DNA of 64,000 nt from Pseudomonas sp. LBUM920 (GTDB taxonomy: Bacteria; Pseudomonadota; Gammaproteobacteria; Pseudomonadales; Pseudomonadaceae). The stretch is from positions 4,011,501 through 4,075,500 of the forward strand of contig NZ_CP027762.1 of NCBI RefSeq assembly GCF_003852315.1, written 5' to 3'. Position 1 is the first letter of the stretch. Every line of letters begins with the position of its first letter. The position numbers and the translations under genes were made by a program. Below are positions 34,916 to 43,488 of this stretch, piece by piece. The notes beneath the pieces are model-generated. The model did not search any database. It worked only from the letters and a program-made list of their open reading frames with translations, and was not told where the DNA came from.

Positions 34916-37900
34916 ATGATCAACCGCCCCGACACCACAACCTCCCCCCGCGCCGGCGAACCCAAAGCCCCCGAGCGTATCTTCAATGCCCTGCTCAACC
35001 AGGCCAAAACCCTGGCAGCCGCCGGGCCGGGCGATAAAACCTTCAAACCCAAGGTACTCGCCGCACACACCGACACCCCTCTGAAACCCGCCAGCCAGAT
35101 CAAACCTGACGACTACAAGGAAGTCACCGCCCTGCCCGCCAAGCTCGATATCGACACGCTCAAGGTCGTGTCCGAAGACAAAGACACCGGGGTGATCTAT
35201 TTCGAACAAGACGGCAACAGATTCAAGATCACCCGCGAAGCCGCCGAACAAGTCCAGGAAGGCTTCGACACCCTCAAGGGCCTGCACTTCGGCCACGCGA
35301 TAGCCCCCGTCAACCAGGGCGGGCCAGACGCAGGCACCCCACTGTATGACCTGCTGCACACCCTCGCCGACACCCAAGGCACCCCCGCCGGCAAAGCAAT
35401 CCGTGAAGCCCTGAGCAACCCCGACCAGCAACTGCTGCGTGAAGACGACCCCGGCGTGCGGCTGGCCGCTATCAAATCGGTGGGCCAAGCCAAAGACGGC
35501 GTGGTCAAGGTCGCCCTGGAAAACGGCCAGACCCTGGTGATTTCCGAGACACTCACCCCTCAAGCCTTCGCCAGCTACAACAGCGCAGGCGTGACCAAAG
35601 AGGCCCTCGCCGACGGCAAGGCCAAGGGGTATGAAGAAGTCACCAGCCTGCCCGGCGACCTGGATTTCAGCCAGCTCAACGTGGTATCCGAAGACCCGAA
35701 ATCCGCGGTGATCCTGTTCGAACATCAAGGCAAAAAATACATGATCAGCCAGTCCGAGGCCGCCCTGCCGCAGCCCGGCGCCGACCTCAACAACCCCAAC
35801 CCCAACGCCGGCAGCTCGTTCTATCAGTTCCTGCATGCGGTGCACGCCAGTGAAGGTTCCCAGGCCTTCGACTACATCAAGAATGCCCAGTCCCTGCCCG
35901 GCCAGGCACTGCTGCGCAAAGATGAGACCAGCCTCACACTGGGCGACATCAGCAAAGTCGACGCGCCGCTGGACGGCATCCTCGTGGTCAACCAGGCCGA
36001 CGGCAAACTGCTGGTGGTGTCCAAAGACATCACTCCCGAGGCCTTCGCCGCCTACACCACCAAAGGCCAGACCCTGGCCGGTATCGAGAAGGCCAAGGGC
36101 GACGGCTACAGCCTGGCCGGGCCGGACGATTACCTGGCCTCTACCGAAGACATCATGAGCGTCGGCGGCGTCGGTGATTACGGCCCCGGCCTGATCGCCT
36201 TCACCCAGCACAAGCCCGGCGGCAGCGAAGAGAAAATCGTCGTCAGCGAAGACAGCAACCCGCAGATGTTCGAGCAGATTTCCAGCTACCGCACCGATAT
36301 CGCCCAGCAAACCACCGACGTCGACGCCTTGCGCGCCAGCAACGGCCTGCCGCCGCTCAAGGACGTCTCCGTCGACAGCCTCACCACCACCGAAAAAGAC
36401 GAAAGCGGCAACCCGCTGTCGGTGCAGGACCTGTCGATGAAAACCCTGGTAGACAGCTACCGTGCCGGGGTCAAGGACGGCAGCATCGGCAAGGACGACC
36501 CGCGCGCCAAGTTCCTGCGCGCCGTGGAAGCCAAGAGCATGGCCGATAACGGCATGTCGATCATTCCCGAACATGGCTTCGGCAACCAGGGCATTGCCAC
36601 CACGCCTATCGACGTGACCTCGCGGGATGTACGCGACAACATTTTCGACACGCAGTCCATCGACAAGACCATCAGCGAACTGCTCGGCGACTCGACCATC
36701 CAGGCCGACATCAAGGCCAATCACGACGCAGCATTGGGCAAAGTCGACGGCGGCCAGGCCAAGGTCGATGAGGTTCACCAGAAGTTGCTCGACAGCACCT
36801 CCTCGGAAAACTTCACCCAGTACATCAAAGCCCTGCAGGACGGCGGCAAGACCGAACTGGCCACCCAGGAAATCCAGACCGCCTACACCGCGCTGGCCGA
36901 CATGGACCCGGCCAAGGCCGACAATTTCCTGCAAAACCTGCAGATCGACGGCTACACCGACGCCGTTGAAAAGCTGATGGACGACCCGAGCAAAATCAGC
37001 GACGACAACACCGCCCTGGCCACCACGGACAACACCCTGGCGATCTTGTCGATGCTCAAGGGCGGCGCCGACGGCCTGCCGCGCCAGGCGTTGGGGGTGT
37101 ATTCCAAGTTTGTCGATCAACTGCTCAAGGACAAAGGCGCTGCCGCCGACTTCGGCAAGGCCATGATTTCGTTGGGCGACACCTGGCAGAAAAACGGCGT
37201 GATCAGCTTCAGCGATATCGACCACGCGGTAAGCAAAGAGATCATGCCCGGCCTCAGCGACGAGAACCGCAGCGCCTTTGTGAAGAACCTGAGCTTCCTC
37301 AAGGACAACGGCGTACTGGGTTCGGTCGGCGGCGCCATCGGCATGGGCCGTATCGTCTACCAACTGGCGGGCCAGGGCGGCAAGCTGGCCGACACACCGA
37401 TGAAACGCCTGGGAATCGCCAACGATTTTCTCGGCTTCCTCGGCACCGGCTCCCACTTCGCCACGCTTGGCCTCAAGGTGTACGACAAGCTGCGTGGCAC
37501 CAACGCCTACAAACTGATGGGCTTTGACCGCTCCCTGCCCGACCTGTGGGCCAAGCCCGGTGAGGGTTACCATGCGCTGCCCAAAGACGCCGAGGCGGTG
37601 CAGAAGAAGTACTTCGAGATCGTCGACCAGGCCATGGACGACGGCAAGGACGTGGGCAAGGCGCTCAACAGCGGCGGCTGGAGCGACGAGGGCGCGAAGA
37701 AGGTTCAGGAAGGCATAGAAAAAGGCATCGCCAGCCGTGGCGGAGTGGCCGGTGCCGGCTTTGGCGCCAAGTTCGCCAGCAGCGCGATCAAGGTCATCGG
37801 CATGGCCACCGACGTCGCGGGTGGCGTGATCAGTGTGGTCCAGGCCGCATTCACCCTGCGTGACGGCGTGCGCGAAAAAGACCCGGTCAAAATCGCCTCC

Positions 37901-38443
37901 GGTTCCTTGTCGATGGCCGGCGGTGTCAGCAGCCTGGTGGCCGCAGGCGGGGGGGTATTGACGACCCTTGGCGTCACCGGGCGGATCATTCCGTTTCTCG
38001 GGCCGGTGGGTTTCCTGATCTCTGGCGCTCTGTCGTTTGTCGGCGCGATCCTCAGCACCATCCAGTCGCACAAGCTGCACAAGATCTCGATGCAGAACTG
38101 GGACCAGATCCAGGACTTCAAGCAGGACGGATTACTCAAGCCCAACGGCGATGAAGCCTATGTGTGGCTGCAGACTTACCTGTCCGACTGGGGCCAGCGC
38201 GACGCGCCGCAGGACCAGAGCATTTTTGACTTTCGCAAGGAAGAATGGGATGCGCGTTCAAGCATTCGGGGCGGCGATCACCGGCGTGACCACCCGGACT
38301 ACATCGGCGATGGCAACAACCGTAATTCGGAGGACTACAAGTATTCACTGAAGCCGTCGGAGTGGACCAACGACAACCACGACATTATCTGGCGCGTGGG
38401 CGACGGGTACGGCGGTGAGTATCACGATGTAGACAAGCCCTGA
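34916..38443 (+). CDS. Large HrpK/NopX-like T3SS translocator or effector (first copy)
   Basis: 1175 residues, no signal peptide, low Cys. The first ~450 residues contain at least four degenerate copies of a module with a V-I/V-Y/A-F core plus VVSxDxTPxxF (NGQTLVISETLTPQAFASY; GKLLVVSKDITPEAFAAY; EEKIVVSEDSNPQMFEQI). The middle is Asp/Gly-rich and helical, with EF-hand-like stretches. The C-terminal 230 residues have hydrophobic glycine-rich segments at about 942-980, 999-1022 and 1023-1047, suited to membrane insertion. Layout and the related protein at 56494 suggest the HrpK/HrpF/NopX translocator group. It diverges from the apparatus genes at the left border. Ribosome site weak (GGACTGAAAA). 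Substrate status is inference. Confidence 0.65.
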   Translation: MINRPDTTTSPRAGEPKAPERIFNALLNQAKTLAAAGPGDKTFKPKVLAAHTDTPLKPASQIKPDDYKEVTALPAKLDIDTLKVVSEDKDTGVIYFEQDGNRFKITREAAEQVQEGFDTLKGLHFGHAIAPVNQGGPDAGTPLYDLLHTLADTQGTPAGKAIREALSNPDQQLLREDDPGVRLAAIKSVGQAKDGVVKVALENGQTLVISETLTPQAFASYNSAGVTKEALADGKAKGYEEVTSLPGDLDFSQLNVVSEDPKSAVILFEHQGKKYMISQSEAALPQPGADLNNPNPNAGSSFYQFLHAVHASEGSQAFDYIKNAQSLPGQALLRKDETSLTLGDISKVDAPLDGILVVNQADGKLLVVSKDITPEAFAAYTTKGQTLAGIEKAKGDGYSLAGPDDYLASTEDIMSVGGVGDYGPGLIAFTQHKPGGSEEKIVVSEDSNPQMFEQISSYRTDIAQQTTDVDALRASNGLPPLKDVSVDSLTTTEKDESGNPLSVQDLSMKTLVDSYRAGVKDGSIGKDDPRAKFLRAVEAKSMADNGMSIIPEHGFGNQGIATTPIDVTSRDVRDNIFDTQSIDKTISELLGDSTIQADIKANHDAALGKVDGGQAKVDEVHQKLLDSTSSENFTQYIKALQDGGKTELATQEIQTAYTALADMDPAKADNFLQNLQIDGYTDAVEKLMDDPSKISDDNTALATTDNTLAILSMLKGGADGLPRQALGVYSKFVDQLLKDKGAAADFGKAMISLGDTWQKNGVISFSDIDHAVSKEIMPGLSDENRSAFVKNLSFLKDNGVLGSVGGAIGMGRIVYQLAGQGGKLADTPMKRLGIANDFLGFLGTGSHFATLGLKVYDKLRGTNAYKLMGFDRSLPDLWAKPGEGYHALPKDAEAVQKKYFEIVDQAMDDGKDVGKALNSGGWSDEGAKKVQEGIEKGIASRGGVAGAGFGAKFASSAIKVIGMATDVAGGVISVVQAAFTLRDGVREKDPVKIASGSLSMAGGVSSLVAAGGGVLTTLGVTGRIIPFLGPVGFLISGALSFVGAILSTIQSHKLHKISMQNWDQIQDFKQDGLLKPNGDEAYVWLQTYLSDWGQRDAPQDQSIFDFRKEEWDARSSIRGGDHRRDHPDYIGDGNNRNSEDYKYSLKPSEWTNDNHDIIWRVGDGYGGEYHDVDKP

Positions 38444-38457
38444 GGCGTGTTGGATAA

Positions 38458-38478
38458 GGCCCCCATCGGATGGGGGCC
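38458..38478. terminator. Hairpin between convergent genes
   Basis: GGCCCCCAT / ATGGGGGCC, a 9-bp perfect stem with a CGG loop, lies between the stop of the HrpK-like gene and that of the SnoaL-like gene. It has no long T-run. Confidence 0.55.
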
Positions 38479-38494
38479 CGTTCGCGGGGTGCAT

Positions 38495-38908
38495 TCAGTT
38501 GGTGTCGAAACCCAACTGGCGGTACAACGTTTTCATGTCGTAATAATCGGTGCATTCGACAATCTTGTTGGCTTCAATCCTGATCACACAGGTGCCGTCG
38601 ATATTGATCTTGCGGTGAGTCGCCGGATAGCCGAACAGCTCGCCCTCATGGGTGCCCGTCATATGCCACTGGATCGTCCCGCCGCGCTCGCCAAGGCTGA
38701 TCAAGTCGCGGACAACCTCGAAGTCGGGCAATGCCTTTCTGATCAGGTCGAAAAAGTCGCCCAGCGCCGGGCGCCCTCGCATGATTTGCCCTGCGGCCTT
38801 GTCTTCATAGACGGTCGCCTCGGAAAAGATCGCGAGAAACCGGTCTTTGTCGGCGGTAGACCAACTGTCGGCCCACTCTTGGATCAATGCACGGTGTTGA
38901 TCTGTCAT
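38495..38908 (-). CDS. SnoaL-like (NTF2-fold) polyketide-cyclase-type protein
   Basis: 137 residues from ATG 38908 (MTDQHRALIQEWADSWSTAD), with an AGGAG site; a start 13 codons upstream has none. The NTF2-like fold is evident (ALGDFFDLIRKALPDFEVVRDLI; GGTIQWHMTGTHEGELFG; VIRIEANKIVECTDYYD). Such proteins are small hydrolases, isomerases or ligand-binding proteins. It sits between the HrpK-like gene and sctU, in the same direction as sctU but 150 bp before it. A role in secretion is not indicated. Confidence 0.78.
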   Translation of the reverse strand: MTDQHRALIQEWADSWSTADKDRFLAIFSEATVYEDKAAGQIMRGRPALGDFFDLIRKALPDFEVVRDLISLGERGGTIQWHMTGTHEGELFGYPATHRKINIDGTCVIRIEANKIVECTDYYDMKTLYRQLGFDTN

Positions 38909-39058
38909 GGTGAATCTCCTGGGAAAATTGGAACAATGCAGCGCCACCCGATTGGTTGACGCCTGCGTCCATCGCCCGTGACAGATACACCTTCAGCTCC
39001 TGCTGAGCAGATACTCCCTCCGTACCAAAGCGCCAGACAAGCGTAGTACGCGCGGCGA

Positions 39059-40105
39059 TTAAATCAACCGTGCCGCGACCAGCCAGTCCGCTACTGCCTG
39101 GAACGAAGCATCCGGCACCGGATCACCGGGCACGGTCTTGCGCGCGATGTCAGCGGCCAAGCCCTTGTCCGGCGCATGCGGAATCCCCAGGTCATAAGCC
39201 TCCTGCAACATCAGCAGCGCCTCCTCCGGTGACGCCCGGCACACGATCACCGGCACTGGCGTCTCACCGCGCACATAGCGCACGCCAATCACCCAGCCAT
39301 CGGTGGTGCCGATCATCATCGACGCCCTGCCCAACCCCAGCTTGGTCGCCAACGCCTGCATTTCATTGCGCTGGCGGCGCCGCTCGCTCTTGATCAGCGG
39401 GTCGCCGTCGATGTCCTTGCGTTCGCGCTTGGTTTCGCTGCGGGTCATTTTCATGTCGCGGCCGAACAGCCAGCGCTGCATGATCACGTCCACCGCACCG
39501 ACCAGAATGAACGCGCACAACACGGTGAACACCAGCGGCTTGAGCACCAGGAAAAACGTCGACTCCATGCACTCCGCGCCACAGCGTGAAGACTCCATCA
39601 GCGCCTGCAACGCATGCTTGCCGATCACATAAAACGCGATCGCCAGCACATGCACCTTGATCAGCCCCTTCATGAACTCCACCAGGTTGCGCAGGGCAAA
39701 AATCTTCTTCAAGCCCTCGGCCGGGTTGATGCGTTTGAACTCGGGTTTGATCGGGTCCACCGAGAACACAAAGCCGCGCATGGTGATGATATTGGTCAGG
39801 ATCACCACGCCGGTGGTCACCGCCATCACCGGCAAGGTAATGCTGATGACCAGTTGCTCGGCATGGTCGAGCACTCGCGGCCACACCGTGGCGAACGGCT
39901 CAATGTAGATGTGCGCGGTGAGGTCGATCAGCGCCGTGACCTGGGCCTTGGCGCGCGGCGCCAGGATCGAGATGCACAGCGTGCAAAACAGGATGACCAT
40001 GCCCGACACCAGGTCCTGGCTCTTGGCGACCTGGCCTTTCTGGCGTGCGTCCCTGAGCTTCTTGTCCGTGGCCGGCTGGGATTTTTCTTCGCTGGTATCG
40101 GCCAT
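39059..40105 (-). CDS. sctU: SctU, export-apparatus switch protein with degenerate autocleavage site
   Basis: 348 residues, four membrane helices in the N-terminal 210 residues and a cytoplasmic tail, as in YscU/HrcU/RhcU. The N-terminus SEEKSQPATDKKLRDARQKGQVAKS is canonical. The autoproteolytic NPTH, expected at about 263-266, reads GTTD at 266-269 (ASMMIGTTDGWVIGVRY), while the flanking RYVRGETPVPVIV is conserved. The DNA reads cleanly, with no frameshift. Self-cleavage and the substrate switch are therefore doubtful here. It is the last gene of the C1-to-U operon, 3 nt after sctT. Confidence 0.93.
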   Translation of the reverse strand: MADTSEEKSQPATDKKLRDARQKGQVAKSQDLVSGMVILFCTLCISILAPRAKAQVTALIDLTAHIYIEPFATVWPRVLDHAEQLVISITLPVMAVTTGVVILTNIITMRGFVFSVDPIKPEFKRINPAEGLKKIFALRNLVEFMKGLIKVHVLAIAFYVIGKHALQALMESSRCGAECMESTFFLVLKPLVFTVLCAFILVGAVDVIMQRWLFGRDMKMTRSETKRERKDIDGDPLIKSERRRQRNEMQALATKLGLGRASMMIGTTDGWVIGVRYVRGETPVPVIVCRASPEEALLMLQEAYDLGIPHAPDKGLAADIARKTVPGDPVPDASFQAVADWLVAARLI

Positions 40106-40108
40106 GGG

Positions 40109-40921
40109 CTACTCCATGCCGGCGAGGGTTTTGAGCAACTCGACAGTGCCGCGAAATTCCGCCAATTGATCGAGCATCAACGGAATCAAAAAGCCGATGT
40201 AGATCACCATCAGGATCGAGAAAAACAGGTTTTTCACCGGCAGCGACAAGTCGAACATATGCAGGTTCGGCGCCATCCGCGACAGGTAGGCAAGCATCAG
40301 GTCGGTGATCAGCAATGAGATCAGCAAGGGCGAAACCATCAGCACGCCGACGCGCATGATCTGGTCGAGAATCGACAGCACCGCCAGCAACGCCGAGCTG
40401 GCAAACACCGGCGTGAATGAAGTCACCGGCCATAACTGGTAGCTGTGGTAATAGCCGTCGACCATCAGGATAAAGCCGCCGGACATGAAGAACAGCGTGA
40501 TCAACATCACCGTAAGCAAGGTCGCCATCACGCTGGATTCACCGGATGACAACGGGTCCACCAACTGCGCTATGGTCGAGCCACGTTGCAGGTCGATCAA
40601 CTCCCCCGCCACTTCCGCGGCCCAGAACGGAATACCGAACAACAGGCCGATGAGGATGCCGATCAGGAACTCCTTGATCAGCAGCCCGGCGATAAACACG
40701 CTGCCGTGCTCGGGCATTCGGGTCAGCGCGTCGAACACCGGAAAGAACATCGGGATCGAAATGGCCACCGCCACACAGCCGCGAATCATGCCGGTAAGGC
40801 CCAGGCGGTTGAACGCCGGGGTGATCACCACCACCCCCATGGCGCGGCAGGCGGCAAGCGAGGCGGCGCTGATCACCGGGTAGGCGACCTCCAGAAACTG
40901 CGCGGTAAGGCTGGCATCCAT
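40109..40921 (-). CDS. sctT: SctT, export-apparatus membrane protein
   Basis: 270 residues, polytopic, with the family core GIPFWAAEVAGELIDLQRGSTIAQLVDPLSSGESSVMATLLTV (residues about 93-135) nearly intact. Together with SctR and SctS it builds the helical export gate in the inner membrane. It lies 6 nt after sctS. Confidence 0.93.
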   Translation of the reverse strand: MDASLTAQFLEVAYPVISAASLAACRAMGVVVITPAFNRLGLTGMIRGCVAVAISIPMFFPVFDALTRMPEHGSVFIAGLLIKEFLIGILIGLLFGIPFWAAEVAGELIDLQRGSTIAQLVDPLSSGESSVMATLLTVMLITLFFMSGGFILMVDGYYHSYQLWPVTSFTPVFASSALLAVLSILDQIMRVGVLMVSPLLISLLITDLMLAYLSRMAPNLHMFDLSLPVKNLFFSILMVIYIGFLIPLMLDQLAEFRGTVELLKTLAGME

Positions 40922-40927
40922 GGGCAG

Positions 40928-41197
40928 TCAGCGCGTCCACAGCGGGAAGTTATCCAGCACCTGGCTGCCCAGCTCCGCAACTTGGCCTGCGAGTACCGGG
41001 CCAAGAAACACGATGGTCAACAGCACCGCCACCAGCTTCACCACCTGCGGCAAGGTCTGGTCCTGAATCTGCGTCAGCGCCTGGAACAGCCCCACGCTCA
41101 AGCCCACGATAATCGCCACGCCCAACGCCGGCGCGGAGAGCATCAGCACGGTCATCAGTGCCTGTTTCATCAATGACAGGAAAACGTCCTGGCCCAT
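40928..41197 (-). CDS. sctS: SctS, export-apparatus membrane protein
   Basis: 89 residues with two membrane helices, the family length. Conserved stretch VGLSVGLFQALTQIQDQTLPQVVKL. It is part of the R5T1S4-type export gate. It lies 10 nt after sctR. Confidence 0.93.
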   Translation of the reverse strand: MGQDVFLSLMKQALMTVLMLSAPALGVAIIVGLSVGLFQALTQIQDQTLPQVVKLVAVLLTIVFLGPVLAGQVAELGSQVLDNFPLWTR

Positions 41198-41207
41198 GGG
41201 TCGTGCC

Positions 41208-41861
41208 TCAGCCGTAACTCAGAATCAAACCGTGCATCAAGCGCGACCAGCCACTCAGTGACACGAATAAAAAGATCTTCAGCGGGATCGAAATCAGGTT
41301 CGGCGAGACCATCGACATGCCCATCGCCATCAACACGTTGGACACCAGCAGGTCCACCACCAGGAACGGGATGTAGAGCAGAAAGCCGATCTCGAAGGCG
41401 CGGGTCAGCTCCGAGCTGACAAACGCCGGAATCAGCACCACCAGGTCATCGTCACGCAGGTCGGCGCGGGCTTCCGGCGACCAGATGGTCTCGGTGGCCT
41501 GCACAAAAAAACCGCGCTCGGACTCATTCGCAAAACGCTTCAAATGCGCCTGCAGCGGCGGGCGCAGCGCATCGCCCAGGTCCTTGAGTTGCTCGACATG
41601 CTCGATATTGAGGTCGCGTCCCTCGACCTGGCGGTACATGTCGCCAATCAACGGCGTTGTCACGTACACCGACAGAATCAGCGCGATGCCGTACAGCACC
41701 AGGTTAGGCGGTGTCTGCTGCACCCCAAGGGCGTTGCGGATCAGGAACAGCACCACCGAAATCTTCATGAACCCGGTGAGCGTGACCACTGCCAACGGGA
41801 TCAGCCCGATCGTCGCAACGACCAGGATGATCTCGATCAGGTTCGGCTGATAACCGGTCAT
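41208..41861 (-). CDS. sctR: SctR, export-apparatus membrane protein
   Basis: 217 residues with four membrane helices. Signature stretches VTLTGFMKISVVLFLIRNALGVQQTPPNLVL and LIPAFVSSELTRAFEIGFLLYIPFLVVDLLVSNVLMAMGM are almost canonical. It overlaps sctQ by 4 nt (ATGA), so translation is coupled. Confidence 0.95.
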   Translation of the reverse strand: MTGYQPNLIEIILVVATIGLIPLAVVTLTGFMKISVVLFLIRNALGVQQTPPNLVLYGIALILSVYVTTPLIGDMYRQVEGRDLNIEHVEQLKDLGDALRPPLQAHLKRFANESERGFFVQATETIWSPEARADLRDDDLVVLIPAFVSSELTRAFEIGFLLYIPFLVVDLLVSNVLMAMGMSMVSPNLISIPLKIFLFVSLSGWSRLMHGLILSYG

Positions 41862-42859
41862 GGGGTGGCAAAACTCAGCAGGCGCACGCCCAGGCCGTCG
41901 CCGATTTTTACCAGTTGGCCCTGGCCGACGCGACGCCCGTTGACCATCAGGTCAACGCTGTCCACGCCGGGCGTGTTGAGCTGCAACAGGCTGCCCGCAC
42001 CCAGCTCCCGCAATTGCGCCAGGGTCAGTTCCAGGCTGCCGACCTGGCACACCAGTTTGAGCGGCAAGTCATCCAGGGCCGCGGCGGCATCAACATCAGT
42101 CATCGTGTTCTCCATGTGCAAAAGGGGGGCTTGTAGTTCTTCCTGCAACTGCAATGCTTCACCCTGGTATTGGCAGCGGGCCTGCAAGCGCCCGTCCAGG
42201 TCGAGCAACAAGCCCGAGCCCTGCTCCAGCATCAGCACATCGCCGGGCCGCAGACTGCGCAATTCGCCCAGGGTCAGCCACTGCCGCCCGGCCACCACCG
42301 CCAGGGTCTGGCGCAGGGCGGGCAGCGGGTCGGGTTCGATCTGGCCGTATTGCGCCAGCAGCTGCGCCACCAGCACGGCAGCGCTTTCGCTCAGGTCCAG
42401 TTGCGCGCTCATGGCCGGCTGGTTGCCAAAGGTCAATTCGAGCGCCAGGTGCACGGCATACGCGCGCTGATCGTCAGTGGCCTCGACTAACTGCACCGGG
42501 TGGCCGAGCACGGGTTCCAGGGTCTCGATCAGGTCGAGCACCGCCAGTTCCAGCAGCAACGAGCGTGGCAACGATGGCAGCAATTGCGCATCGAACTGCA
42601 ACGCCAGCGGCACCAGTACTTGCTCCAGCGCGGCCGACGACAGCCGCAGGCGCACCGGGGCGCGACCGAGCAACAAAAACACATCGCGCGAATTGCCCAG
42701 GCCTTGCGCTTGGGCGGCCCAACTCACGCGCAACGCTTGCCCGGCGCAACGGCCCTGCCAGGCGCGACGGCGACGGTGCAGCTGGTTATGCAGCGCCAAC
42801 AGCGCCGGGTCGTACTGCGTCAGCCAGGGTGCCAACGGGTCGGCAAGGGCGGTGATCAT
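41858..42859 (-). CDS. sctQ: SctQ, cytoplasmic C-ring/sorting-platform protein
   Basis: 333 residues. The C-terminal ~75 residues form a SpoA domain (LPLKLVCQVGSLELTLAQLRELGAGSLLQL...VNGRRVGQGQLVKIGDGLGVRL). The N-terminal two thirds are divergent, as usual. It overlaps both neighbours by 4 nt. An internal start for a short SctQ-C product is possible (Met before TDVDAAAALDD) but unproven. Confidence 0.9.
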   Translation of the reverse strand: MITALADPLAPWLTQYDPALLALHNQLHRRRRAWQGRCAGQALRVSWAAQAQGLGNSRDVFLLLGRAPVRLRLSSAALEQVLVPLALQFDAQLLPSLPRSLLLELAVLDLIETLEPVLGHPVQLVEATDDQRAYAVHLALELTFGNQPAMSAQLDLSESAAVLVAQLLAQYGQIEPDPLPALRQTLAVVAGRQWLTLGELRSLRPGDVLMLEQGSGLLLDLDGRLQARCQYQGEALQLQEELQAPLLHMENTMTDVDAAAALDDLPLKLVCQVGSLELTLAQLRELGAGSLLQLNTPGVDSVDLMVNGRRVGQGQLVKIGDGLGVRLLSFATP

Positions 42860-43302
42860 GTGCCGGTGCCTTCTTCGCGCAATTCACCGACGCGGCGCTC
42901 ATCACTTTCACGCCCTTCCAGCAGGCTTTGCCAGGCTTCGGACTGGCGTTGACGGCTCAGGCGTTCCTGACGAAACAGGTCACGCTCGCGCTCCTGGCTT
43001 TGCAGGGTGGTGGACACGTGGTGCACGTCGTTCTCGAGCACCTGCTGGTCATCCGACAGGCCGCGCAAACGTTCCTGAGCCGCCTGCCAGCTGGCCACCG
43101 ACAGCCCCTCGGTCAGGGATGCATAAACCTGGCGGGCTTCCTCGGCAATCGCTTCACGGTGCAGGCGCAGTTGCTCCTTGGCGTCGTTCAACACGTCGTG
43201 AGTCTGCGCGCAGCGTTGCTGTTGGGCGGCCAATTGGTTGGCGGCACGTTGTTCACGCAGCACCCGCAGGGTTTGCAGGGTGCGCAGTTGGTCGGTTTTC
43301 AT
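42856..43302 (-). CDS. sctO: SctO, ATPase-stalk protein
   Basis: 148 residues from ATG 43302 with an AAGGAG site (MKTDQLRTLQTLRVLREQRA); the open frame runs 11 codons further. Almost entirely a two-helix coiled coil rich in Arg, Gln and Glu, the FliJ/YscO shape. Position between sctN and sctQ is the classical one. It is the stalk between SctN hexamer and SctV ring. Confidence 0.82.
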   Translation of the reverse strand: MKTDQLRTLQTLRVLREQRAANQLAAQQQRCAQTHDVLNDAKEQLRLHREAIAEEARQVYASLTEGLSVASWQAAQERLRGLSDDQQVLENDVHHVSTTLQSQERERDLFRQERLSRQRQSEAWQSLLEGRESDERRVGELREEGTGT

Positions 43303-43360
43303 TGGGGTTGCTCCTTTCTGATGCCAGCACAGCAATCTGTAAATCCATGAAAATCAAAGG

Positions 43361-43446
43361 TGGGCGCTGGCTTGCCTGCGATGGCGGTGGGTCAGCTTGC
43401 CCTTGTGTTGCTGATATACCGCTATCGCAGGCAAGCCAGCTCCCAC
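43361..43446. repeat. REP hairpin inside the T3SS operon
   Basis: TGGGCGCTGGCTTGCCTGCG (from 43361) pairs with CGCAGGCAAGCCAGCTCCCA (to about 43445) across a 43-nt centre, with one mismatch. It splits sctN from sctO by 186 bp; elsewhere the operon has gaps of 16 bp or less. It could reduce or process readthrough. Confidence 0.8.
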
Positions 43447-43488
43447 AGGGTTTTGCATGGGCCTGAGGTTCACTGTTGTTCATTGATC

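Noticed and set aside
34880..38080. 1066-residue frame on the minus strand opposite the first HrpK-like gene
   Set aside because: Antisense shadow: Gly/Val/Gln-rich with no domain, no start site, and the plus-strand protein has T3SS features.
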